Shown in pieces: positions 1 through 23,187 of a DNA stretch of 64,000 nt. The notes beneath the pieces were generated by a model. The model ran no database searches. It saw only the letters and a list, made by a program, of their open reading frames with translations, and was not told where the DNA came from. Every line of letters begins with the position of its first letter. Position 1 is the first letter of the stretch. The translations under genes were made by a program, and so were the position numbers. Source of the stretch: Antennarius striatus (Eukaryota; Chordata; Actinopteri; Lophiiformes; Antennariidae); assembly GCF_040054535.1 (NCBI RefSeq), contig NC_090783.1:3461501-3525500 (forward strand), given 5' to 3'.

Positions 1-2324
1 AATATACCTCTGAGTATTTCCATAAAAACACAAGTTCGAGTGACATGAAATATTTCAGACCGCATTGAGAGCAGTGGGTTCAAACCGGTCATTTATGGTC
101 ACAGTTTGGGAAAATAAAAAGAACTAGCGATGCAGGAAATCACTGGACTGAATTATCCCTGGCCTCAACACCACGTGGACAGACTTTCTTCACGACAAAA
201 TAAACCGGTAAATCGTGCTCCGTTTTGTTCCAGCCTGACACACTGGCTTGTTTGGTTACATATTGAGATGCTGCTGTGCAGAACGCCACGGGGTGGAGTC
301 AGCGGTGAACGGCAGCTTCCTCCGCTGGCTGCTGGCAAGAAAGGACCGATCAGCTGGGCCGTCAAGCAACATTTTTGTGGCCCAGTTTGCTGTGGACTTG
401 GGAACTGGGAGACTCGCCAAACTGCTATAAAAACTTTCAAAAGGTCACATGGTTATAAATGTTGATAAGGAACATGCAAGGGGATGGTGTATAAGTAGTA
501 CTGAATGAGGAACAAATCTGAATTTGTAACTTTGAAGAAGATCCCCTAAATTATAGGTGAAATTTGAGTGGGAAATAGCTTGAAGCAACATCTGGGTCTG
601 GTCCCGGCAGAATAACTGGCTCCACTGTGTCAGCAAAACAAAGGCAAAAAGAATTTAAAATAAGGGTTTTTATCAGTGACACACTTCATATCAAAGCACG
701 GGTGTTCTTTTGAGTTTACTTCCTAAATGGTATCCTAACTGGTTCAGTTTCCTCCAGCGCCTGTAAATTCACACCGATTGTGACCTTGAATGCGACGGTG
801 TCGGCACACTTAAACCAGTCGTAGGCAAACAACCGATTCAAGATATTTAAATAGAGAATGAACAGTGAATATACGTACATGCCCATAACAAGACAGACAC
901 TGCTAAGCTGTGGGGATTTTGTGATGTGAGAAAAAAAAAAAAAGTTCAACGATACATCTTTAAAATTAGAGCTTCCTCAAAAGTCGCCTCACATCTGTCT
1001 CCAATGTAAACACATCTATAATAAGGTGTTCTTTTCTCATTGTAACACGTCATTACACTCCATGTGTGTGTGTGTGTTTGTGTGTAAAGAGAAAAAGCTC
1101 ATCTCTGAGAAGTTGACTGGTTGATGTAAAGAAGTCAATGTGCGAGGAGGGTTGTGTCATGTGACACACATAAATACTTTAAGGCCATATGATTCCTTCG
1201 CGGAGGCAGACAGGCAGCAACGACTTGTTTAACCACCCACTCAGATAAGACTGGTGAAAGCAGAAAACCAGTCTAACTATGAGCAAACTGCAAATGATTT
1301 AAGAGACCTGCCTTATTTTTAAGTTGCTATTTTTTGCTGCAGCTGAGGCAGAACCATCCCATTATTTAAATTTTCTAAAGCTGCATGGCTTAATGTTGAC
1401 GATAGAGGTGTAGATCCTGTCAGTGTTGGTCTAAAGCAGCACTGACTGAAAAAATGGGGTGAGAAATTAATGAGGCGTACGACAGGCAAGGTGAGGCATG
1501 TCCTCCATTGCTGTAACGCTGCAGTTCGGTATCCTGGATACGAACGAACATGGGAGGGAGGGAGAAAGGGATGACAACAATGAGCTACTTATCCAATTAT
1601 TTGCGTCAGCTGAAAAAGGAAAACGATCACGTCCTGCCTCTCCAGCTACGGAGGAATGTGACACACCCATATTGGGTTAAAGCTGCAGAAAGGATGGGAG
1701 ACTTTTCTTAAAATAAAAAAAAACAAACAAAAAACAACTGGATTACGCTCCTTTAGCCGAGCTGCTAAAGGAGCACATTTAAATTCTCCACATCTGACGT
1801 CAGTGCTGGCAAGGAGCGCGAAACAGAAACGTGGCCCGTGAGCTGTGAGCCTCAAACGTCATCCATTCCAGCTGCAGGAGAGAAGTGGGATTGACCGAGC
1901 GTGCAGTCAAGAGTCCAGGCCTGATTCACTTACTGGATCATGTGACTGACAACATACCGAGCTCCATGTATAGCTAACTCACAAACAGGAAACAAAAAAA
2001 TCACTTACACAGCAATTCAGCCTCCAAAAAAAAAGCAAAAACACAGAAGTGTATACTTACTTGATTTACATTATAACACTACACAGACATTTTGGTTTAT
2101 AATGAACATCGGTGATGCATACAACATTCTCAGTAAAGGACAGAGAGACAGGCCAGTGAAAGGGAATGAAGCCTTCATCATCACCCAGCTATAAGTCATC
2201 AGGAAGGCAACCGCTATAATCCCAGCAGAGCCACACCTACACCAGCTGTGGATTTCTAAACATCCAGCAAAGCAGGAAGCAAATGGAAACCATCATCTTA
2301 AGGCAAATTGAAAGGGACAAACAG
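1..2324. other. Non-coding flank, no gene supported
   Basis: No open frame here has recognisable protein similarity or splice signals that join into a gene. The frames present (up to about 110 codons) have irregular composition and are mirrored by overlapping frames on the other strand. The stretch contains short A-runs and a short TG run near 1066-1084. Its right part (about 2050-2324) may be 3' untranslated sequence of the minus-strand frame at 2325-2867, but no AATAAA on that strand was found to confirm this. Confidence 0.5.
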
Positions 2325-2869
2325 CTAAATCTTGATTACAGACAAAGGTTTACAACAGTCTAGAAGAAGACCACCACCACCACCACCACCACCAGGGCAG
2401 CAAATCAAGATGAAAACAGCAGCATGATCAAGCGCACAGTAAAGAAGAAGAGCCAGAAGAGGTCGATTGTCTAAAACGATGGTAAATGTCACCTTTTTCT
2501 CAGCGTCTGATTCTCCACTTTCCTCTGGCGCTCCAGGTGTTTCATGATTCTCTTCATGACCCCCGTCATCTACACTATCAGAAAAGTGTGCGGCATCACT
2601 GTCACTATATGCCACCACACTTTCCCTCTGAACACCCTCATCATCATCCTCCTCCTCCTGATCATACTTAGTACTGAATTCTTCATCACTGTCAATATTA
2701 ATGTCATACAAGATTCCATCTCTGTCTTCTCTACTGTCGTCTAAGCTCTCCTGTTCAGCGGCATCACTCAAAATCTCCTCTGCTTTATCAGCCTCTTCCT
2801 CACAATCCATGTGAGGGATCTCGACTGAGGTCTTCCCCGACTCAGCCTCAAGCCTAACTTCAGACATAC
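2325..2869 (-). CDS. Putative acidic protein with C-terminal hydrophobic segment; unrecognised
   Basis: I do not recognise this gene. The frame runs from an ATG at 2867 to a TAG at 2325 (180 codons). The ATG lies 2 nt after a good splice acceptor (ctgtttccag, minus strand), so this is probably the first coding exon behind a 5' UTR exon further right, perhaps near 4 kb. Residues 1-123 are strongly acidic (many Glu, Asp and Ser; a run EEEDDDE near 71-77). A Lys-Val-Thr-Phe at 125-128 fits the RVxF-type protein phosphatase 1 docking consensus. Residues about 136-157 are hydrophobic and could be a membrane anchor, followed by eight glycines encoded by a GGT repeat. The real exon may instead end earlier, since a GT dinucleotide follows the Lys-Lys codons at about 2493 (AAG|GTGACA), in which case the hydrophobic and glycine parts would be intron. 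Function is unknown. Confidence 0.45.
2361..2394 (-). repeat. Short GGT/CAC trinucleotide repeat
   Basis: Eight or so CAC/GGT units lie here. In the minus-strand frame they encode an eight-glycine run near the C-terminus. Such a repeat is likely to vary in length between individuals, which argues for caution about the downstream part of that frame. Confidence 0.7.
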
Positions 2870-4196
2870 CTGGAAACAGACAAACAGGAGGTTATGAATG
2901 GGTCCCATCAAGCTATCTTACTGTAGTGCACTAATATGGTACGAAACAGTCGTGCGCCACTAACATGCCACAAGTTTAAGTACTATTACAATCAAATCAC
3001 ACAGCTAAGAACAGAATCATTTGAATATTATCTTTTGTATTCTGATTTGGAACACCATCAAATGCGATCCGACATCAGATCTGTACGTGATCCCCTCTGA
3101 TGCTTCAAACGAATCCCGATTTAGGGTTATAATCCTGATGTGTTCACACTGATTTCAGATAGAGGTCACATACACAGATACACGTGACCAGTCAAGGCAG
3201 ACAGATTAGTTTGGAGAAAGTCTGATCGATATCACTTTTATATGTGTGTGTTTAAATATATTTAAACTATAAGGTTGCTCTATGAGCCGTATTTGATTAA
3301 TTCGAAACTACAGTATATGGAGGTGTTCACTAGTTATAAAAATATGGTCTTTACGACGACAGACATGTTGACACATGCTGGTACAAATGAATATTTAAAA
3401 TCTACATTTTCAAGGTTTTTTTGTTGTAGAAGTTAGTTTTCAGCTCGCTTTTCAAACATTACAGCTTTTATTGTATTATTTGCGGCTGTTCTCTCTGAAA
3501 GCTGCGCCTGCTTTGGTCAAACTACCTGTGACAGCTGAGCGTGGATCCAAAACACGTTTGAACACATCCAATGTCAATTTAAAGTAAATAAATAAAAAAA
3601 GAACTATTTCACTTCACGTCCAAGTGAAATAATCTTAGTTTGTAAAGCAACATCTCTGTTTTTCTTTCTCCTGGTAAGTTTAGCTTGAAGCTCTCAATGT
3701 GTTTGAATTGACGTGACGTGTTGTTAGCTAACATTATCGTAGCATAAAGCAGCTCATAAAACGGATTACAAACTTATTAAAACAACTTTTAGAAAACCAT
3801 CTCAAGTTGTAGACGATTTCTAAAAAAAATTTGTTTTTTGCCACATATGCAACTCAATGCCACAAGGGAGTGGTAATGATCAAAACTTTAGCTGACATTA
3901 CCTGTCTGCGATCGCGGCTAACTATTTAGCTCTGAATTGTTAGCCGTGGTAACGATGGAGGTTCACGGAAAACCTTGGTTGTGCCGTGATGGACGTTTCT
4001 ATAACGGCGACGCCCCAGCTGTTGATGCCAACACTGAAAAGATGTATTAACAAATGGTCATCGGTGGTCCTTCGCTCTTCTCAGGCACAGCAGACGTGAT
4101 GACCGAACCCCGGAAAGACTTCCACTGTGCAGGCCTTTGACTGTCATCAGCAGCCGCTCACATCGTTATCTTGTGTGCGCTCGCCCCCTGCTGTCC
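2870..4196. other. Non-coding interval, possible upstream/promoter region of minus-strand frame
   Basis: No supported exon. The sequence is AT-rich except for about 3900-4130, which is richer in CpG and lacks repeats; it could hold the 5' UTR exon and promoter of the minus-strand acidic-protein frame. This is inference from position and composition only. Confidence 0.35.
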
Positions 4197-4756
4197 AAAT
4201 ACTGTACTTGTCCTTCTCCTTTCCCTTCAGGGGTCGCCACAGCCAATCAAATGCCTCCATCTAGCCCTGTCTTCTGCATCCTCTTCTCTCACATCAACTT
4301 ACCTTCATGCCCTCTTTCCCTACATCCATAAACCTCCTCTTTGGTCTTCCTCTAGGCCTCCTGCCTGGCAGTTCAAAACTCAGCATCCTGCTACCAATAT
4401 ATTCCCTATCTCTGCTCTGGACATGTCCAAACCATCTCAGTCTGACCTCTCTGACTTTATCTCCAAAACCTCTATCTCTACCATCTGATGTACTCATTCC
4501 TGATCATATCCATCCTGGTCACTCCCCAAGAGAACCTCAGCATCTTCATCTCTAGGCCACACAACATTGCTGGTCTCACCACAGTTTTGTACACCTTCCC
4601 TTTCATTTTAGCTGAAACTGTTCTATCACACATCCCACCTGACACTTTTCTCCACCAGTTCCATCCTGCCTGTGCACGCTTCTTCACCACTTTTCCTCTA
4701 CTGTCTATATACGATAATTGCATTTTACATTTGTACTGTTTTACATTTTTATTCAA
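4197..4756 (-). mobile_element. RTE-type non-LTR retrotransposon (LINE), degraded 3' fragment
   Basis: Read on the minus strand, two frames carry the C-terminal part of the reverse transcriptase polyprotein common in fish LINEs. The frame at 4478-4756 has the KVYKTVVRPAMLCGLE and LRFSWGVTRMD motifs; the frame at 4294-4497 has LRWFGHVQSRDREYIG followed by LPGRRPRGRPKRRFMDV. The two are in different frames and a short stretch between GLE and the LRFS motif is missing compared with intact relatives, so the copy is frameshifted and deleted, hence dead. The left end (minus-strand 3' end) carries the usual 'ggggtcgccacagcc'-like tail near 4230-4246. Only the last part of the element is present, as expected for 5' truncation on insertion. 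Confidence 0.85.
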
Positions 4757-5567
4757 TTACTGTATATTGATTATGAATACTCTTATGGCTTGAAAGGTTT
4801 CAATAGTCTGACAACTTATATTAGAACATTGAAAAAATATAATTTAGACCACAAGGTGTGTAATATAATAATACAAAAAAAATAAAAATAATAATAATAA
4901 TAATAATATTACAAGTAAAATTTTTTTTTCCGGAGGCCGGATGTGATTATCTGGATACAAAACAAAAGCTAACCCCAGTGCTCATATCGGACTTCCGATT
5001 TGCAACAATCGCTTCAACCAGTCAAAGATACTTTGAACAACAAATACTGTTTTCATAACAGGATGTTTACTGTTCTTATAAGAGTGTTCTCTGCGACATA
5101 TTGTCTCCTGTTCGGGCAGCGAGTCGTGCCACTATTATTTTGTAGCCAGAGAATGACTTCCGGTTCTTGGAAAAAAAGGAAAGCTCTTTATTTTTTGGCG
5201 ATTGTATTTTGTTTTACAAAAAAAAGAAATTGAAGATTTTTTTTTTAATTTCAACACCCCCAACCCCACCTACTACAAGGAACTCTTGTTTCTTTTTTTT
5301 TTTGTTGTATAAAAAAAAAATCTCAATGCTACTCGTTCTTGAAATCCGTTGACCAAAAGATACAAGGATCCCATTGTAATGTTCCTTAAATTGTGTATGA
5401 AAAGCGCATGAAATGTATCGGGATGTATGTTATCAGTAGTTTTATATAGCATCTGGATAGTTTTATCACCTGTAATGAGCGCTGGGCGTCCCTGCACCGT
5501 TCAAGCAAAAGCCTCAATTTCCCATAATCCCCTTGATGCGACGCACAACGTTGCAACGTAAACTGAA
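4757..5567. other. AT-rich intergenic sequence upstream of fam193a
   Basis: Contains an imperfect ATA/ATAAT microsatellite at about 4868-4911 and several T/A homopolymer runs at 5215-5320. No exon is supported. From about 5450 onward CpG content rises toward the fam193a start, suggesting promoter and 5' UTR sequence, but no TATA box or initiator can be assigned with confidence. Confidence 0.4.
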
Positions 5568-5767
5568 CCCTGGCTGAAGCTGCCCAGTCAGAGGCCATAT
5601 TGGAATCTATGAAGTCGGCTTACACTTTGCTGGAACTGGGTGTCTGTCGTTTTGGGAGTCTCTAAATCAATACCCCGAAATTTACACCCAAGTAATTGCG
5701 GCCGATATTCCACTTGAGACCCTGCCAGGTCTGGGCGGCAAGTTGTCTCCCTTCTTTTGTGGAAAAA

Positions 5768-18649
<12,882 letters not shown>

Positions 18650-19580
18650 GGGTGTTTTTGTGACTGTCAGGACACAATCAGTACCTTAACAGCTGTACCA
18701 ACCCCACACGGTCCCTCCGCCTGTCTCCCCCCCCCCACACACCCCCCTTTCGCCAGCTGTCGTCCCACCCAGAGCTCCTCTCCCGCTGTGCCCAGATCAC
18801 ACCCACACGCTGCCTTGCTTTGTTCTCGTTTGTGTCGTCCCAACACAGACCCATCCGGACTGATCCGCCCGCAGAACTAAAACTAAACCAATCACGAAAA
18901 TGCTCCTTTGCATCTGATTAATTTTCCTGGCGTGCTTGTGTGCTTTAAGTCTGAGTTGGGCATTACTCCTTACTGGAAAAAAAACAACAAAAAAAAACCC
19001 CATCATGGTCTGAAATTATTTTCCCATATTGGCTTACTTGTAGTCAAAAGATGCTTATTGTGTCTGGATGGTTTCCGTCCCACAAAAAAAAAAAAAAAAA
19101 AAAAAAAAAGTTAAAGGAAACTCCAAAAAAAAAAAAAAAGGAGAAATGTAATGAATTAAAAAACTGTATCTGAGATATTGTGGCTTTACTACCCCATTGT
19201 TTCCCGTTCCTAGCACGGCATTTCATCCACCATTGACAAGGGAATGGGCTTGGTCAGCTGGTCTCCACTCCCTAACCCGCCCCACCACCTCTCCCACCTT
19301 GTGTCACACGGGGTGCGGGGAGGGGAATCGTAATACTTGACAATGTTTTTAAGTACTATTTAACAAACTGTTGAGTAAAAGTGTTGCAGTTACAGTTTTT
19401 GTTTTCTTTCTTTTGAACCTGTAGCCAGCTTGTATCAGAAATACTTTCAGAATGACATTGAAAAAGAACAATACTCACACTATCGGTCTGTTATAGAGTG
19501 TATATTGTATTAACACTGAAGCCAAACGGGGCTACTTTTAACATATTGTTAAGTAATATTAAATCTTGTCTTTCTTTTTT
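18650..19580 (+). other. fam193a: fam193a 3' untranslated region (approximate)
   Basis: Sequence after the TGA at 18647-18649. It contains C-rich tracts at 18726-18750 and two long A runs (19083-19109 and 19124-19139). The right edge is set by a candidate ATTAAA polyadenylation signal at 19558-19563, followed by a T-rich stretch. The A runs are genomic homopolymers, not a tail. Confidence 0.5.
19558..19563 (+). terminator. fam193a: Candidate poly(A) signal ATTAAA of fam193a
   Basis: The common variant ATTAAA lies about 910 nt after the stop codon, with a T-rich element just downstream (tcttgtctttcttttttg). No canonical AATAAA was seen between the stop and this site. Confidence 0.45.
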
Positions 19581-22200
19581 GAAAGATGGAATACAGTAGT
19601 ATGGCAGGATCATGTGTCTTGTGTCGGACATTTATTTCCTACATAAAATTCCTGTTGAAGGACGAACCAAAAAAAAAAAAAAATCACAGGCATGCAGAAA
19701 TAGTTCAGTATTTCAGTAAATAAGTTTTTACTTGTGTCGCTTTTGACGAAGCTAACATTTTTTCCCCATTTCTAAGCTAACCAGCAGCAACCTCACCTCT
19801 AACCAAATACACGCTTCAGAGTTCTGGTGTAGCATCCACCAACATGTCTGCTTTAAAATCAAAACTGAGAAATCTACTTCCCCATTCTGGGTTGATTGAT
19901 TTCGACCTGACCTCAGGGACAAAACACGTTTTGTTCCGACCAATGCTGGAATTTCACGTCTTTGACTACAGGAGGTTGTGGGATGAGTCACCCAACAAAT
20001 ACCTGTTCCTGTCAAAGAATCCGCTGGTGGACAATCGATTAGGAGTCCAGTGGAAGCAAGAGTTTCATTTACAACAGAACCTGTTGAGCTGCTTCAGGTG
20101 CTTGAACGCAGCCGTTGGTTCAGATGGACTCATGATACTCTGGGGGGGGAAAGTTGATTATGAAATCAAGTGCATTCCCTCTGGGTAAGAATTGTGTCAA
20201 ATTAGGTCACACTTGGGGCTGATGTAGATGAAGATGAAGATAAAATACACTCTGATGAATGTACAAACAGAAGTTAGAGAGGCTGACGAGATCTTTAGTT
20301 TCAGTTTGAAGAAAAAGATTGAAAAAAAAAAGAGGTTGTCACTTTTAAAAAGTGCGGGGAAAAAAAAATCTGTTGGGATGTATTTTCACAGACTTCGTCC
20401 AGTTTCCCACCAAACTGCCAGATTTCACTCTGAAAAATTAAAACTTAATGCAGGAATTGAATTCAAACTGAGAAATGTGACCGAATGCTTAGGAGAGAAC
20501 AAAAGGCTTTTTGTCTGTGGGAACCGAACACTCAAGTTCAGGTATGAATCCTCAAGTCACCGGTTAAAACACCTCGACCACATTTTAGAAAATGCCCCAC
20601 AAATCTACCCCAATGTGGCGAAGTCAGAAAGACGAACTTTAAAAAGCTTCGATTTGAAATCAAATGATTTCCCTTAAGTTAAGAATAGTCTCTGAAAGTC
20701 CCCTCAAATCAAAATCTGCATCACACGTCCTTTGAAAACGTTTCCTTCATTTGACCTTTGCTGTAAAAAAAAAAAAAAAAAAAGTTGCTGTTTGCCTGTT
20801 GAAGTCAAAGCAGACCAACAATGACGGGAGAGAGCCAGTAAGGATTTGAAGAGAGTTTACAGTTGCCTTGTAGCTTGTAATCAGAATCCTGATCTTTTCA
20901 TTGTCAGCTGCCTGGAGCGCTCCAGGATCACACACTTCTGATGGGGGGTGCGCGGGTGGTGGTGGTGGGGGGCATTCCCCCTCGTTTCCTGACTGCCTTT
21001 TGTCCACAGTTGTGTTTTTGATGGCTGAAAATTTTGGGATTTCCTCACCAACATACCTTTAAAACATTGACAACCTACCTCAAACCAGCACACTTTAAAT
21101 TAAAATTATTTGCTCAAGTATAGACGGTGCTTCAATTTCAACTGTGTGTTGTTTTTTTTTGGGGTGGGGGGGGGGATTTCCTCACAGTGAGGGGAAATTC
21201 CCCTTCTTTTAGGATACATGAGATTAAAGGATCCATTCTGTGTTTGGATAAGTGTCGGACTCTTTGTGACGGCTACAGCGGTGCTCTGACACCCCTCCTG
21301 GAACAGGAACTGTTCTGTCGCCGTTTCTCACATTTTCTATTTTTTATTACAAAAAAATAAAATAAAATTCCCACCCAGGTGGGGATTTGACCCATTTCTT
21401 CCTCACATGCTCAACTTGGTGGGTTGTGGGTTTGTTTGTGTGGGAGTTCAGTTACTTATAGCCCCATATTGTGTGCGTAGGTGTGGGCTGCTGTTGGGGG
21501 TGGGGGGTGGGGTCCCTACAGACAACCTCAAGGCCTTCCGGGGCCCGTGTCTCTACCAGCCTGCTTGTGGTCGCCTCATAGATGAAACGCTGAAGTCGTT
21601 CTTTGAAGGCAAAAATTGGAAATTATATTCACAAGAACTGAGTTTAAGGATTTTCAAAGTTCAAGTTCAAGAATATGAAATTTCTTCAAGCTTAAACATA
21701 AACTTGATTTTTTTTTTTTTATGGTGTAAAATTTGAAAGCGAGATTAAAAAAAAAAAAGTTTTTTACTTTCTGATGCCTTTGTTTTGTGCAGAAGTGAAA
21801 AGAAGCAAAATGAAGCGACAATTCAAATTCAGTTGCATCCTCTTCGAGTTTCAGGGTCTCTCTTAAAATAAACAATGCTGTGACGGAGACACAATGAACA
21901 CGGTTGTTCAGACATCTTTCTGTTCACGTCAGCTGCCTACTTCCTTTTTAAAAACAGGGGATGTCCAGCTTCCTGTGCTCAAAACACCGAACCCATGACA
22001 ACGGGTTCATCCGAACAAGCCCCGCTGCTGCGTTTGTTTCAAAAACATATTGATTCTGATCAGAACCGGTTCTGTTCCGTCACTGGTCCCTTCAGACCCA
22101 CTGGGAGTGTTTTGTTCAGTTACAACAGCTGGGTGTGTGTGTGTCTCACAACACAGCATGCCCATTCAGGCAATGAGGAAGGGGGTTTCCACGGCCCGCA

Positions 22201-22242
<42 letters not shown>

Positions 22243-22420
22243 ACAGATGGACTCACAAACACACACACACAATCACACACTTGGATCAAGTTACCCTACG
22301 ATTTGAATAGTTAGGCAATGATTAGTGGTTCCAGCTCAAGGACGGGGTCTGAAATAAACACGCGATGATGAAACGTGTTTACAGCCGAAATAGAGCGAGA
22401 GATTAAATTTAAAAAAAAAA
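19581..22420. other. Gap between the convergent fam193a and tnip2
   Basis: Open frames here (for example 20228-20677, 149 codons on the plus strand) have no recognisable domain, are dominated by Lys/Phe/Leu codons from AT-rich DNA and have no splice partners. G-rich tracts lie at 21157-21175 and 21492-21513. The plus strand may hold alternative, longer 3' ends of fam193a. Nothing else is supported. Confidence 0.45.
22203..22239. repeat. (CA)n microsatellite
   Basis: About eighteen CA units between the 3' ends of fam193a and tnip2, followed after 'gtgacagatggactca' by a shorter CA stretch at about 22257-22270. Confidence 0.95.
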
Positions 22421-22442
22421 AAGAAGGCAGGTAAATTAGACT

Positions 22443-22448
22443 TTTATT
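22443..22448 (-). terminator. tnip2: Poly(A) signal AATAAA of tnip2
   Basis: A canonical AATAAA on the minus strand about 740 nt after the tnip2 stop codon; it defines a plausible 3' UTR from 23187 down to about 22425. Confidence 0.6.
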
Positions 22449-23187
22449 ACAAAAATAACGTGCCAGCTCAAGCAACAGCACCAGATCTCAAAATATAGAA
22501 GCATATTTTCAATTGGGATACAAAAGAAAAATAACGTAGATCTGAAACACTTTTTTTTTTCAGTCGTCAGGTATTTAAACTTTTTTTTTAAATCCTAAAA
22601 AAAAAAAAGAAAAAACAAACATTTGATGGCTTTAACAGAAATAAAACATTAAAAAGGGATTAGCATTTCCCAATTACTTATACAGAGAATAAATATTATA
22701 GTCCCATATTTTAAATGTTATTCTGAATATATAACTTACAGAAGAGATAAAAGGTAAAGTTCTATTAAAAATAAACTAATAGCACCACATTATCAACTAA
22801 ATCCAAAATAAGCTTATGCGTCATCGATATCATCGATTGGTTTTATGATTAATTTTGGGCTAAATATAAAGAAAGTGCAACAGGTGTGTGATTTCACTGA
22901 GGTATGTCATATTTCATGTATTGCATCGGCGTCCAGGACACGACTCCCGTGTTTCCAGGAGAAAATTCACATACAACAAAAAAACTGGTTTCCCTCCAGC
23001 AGCGGAACCTTTCTCTGGTGAGGTTCTGCTTCGCTGGAGTCCAAACATCTCAAGTGGCGTCGTTCCGTTTGCCGTCGAGCCCCGTCCCCGTTCTGGAAAC
23101 TCCACCCGGGTGGTTTTTTTCTCTTGTGTAGTGCTGCTCGTCAGTGTTCACTTACTGTCAGACGGAGTCGGTACGTCTATGTTCCGT

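Noticed and set aside
130-465. 111-codon plus-strand open frame near the left edge
   Set aside because: Overlapping frames on both strands with no domain; start and stop are unremarkable.
4171-4793. Plus-strand frames of 101-105 codons at 4.2-4.8 kb
   Set aside because: They are the antisense shadow of the RTE-type LINE fragment.
19844-20188. 114-codon plus-strand open frame
   Set aside because: No recognisable similarity; sits after the fam193a 3' end with no promoter-like sequence before it.
20228-20677. 149-codon plus-strand open frame between fam193a and tnip2
   Set aside because: AT-rich, Lys/Phe/Leu-dominated, no domain or signal sequence, no splice partners, and located in a likely 3' UTR or intergenic stretch.
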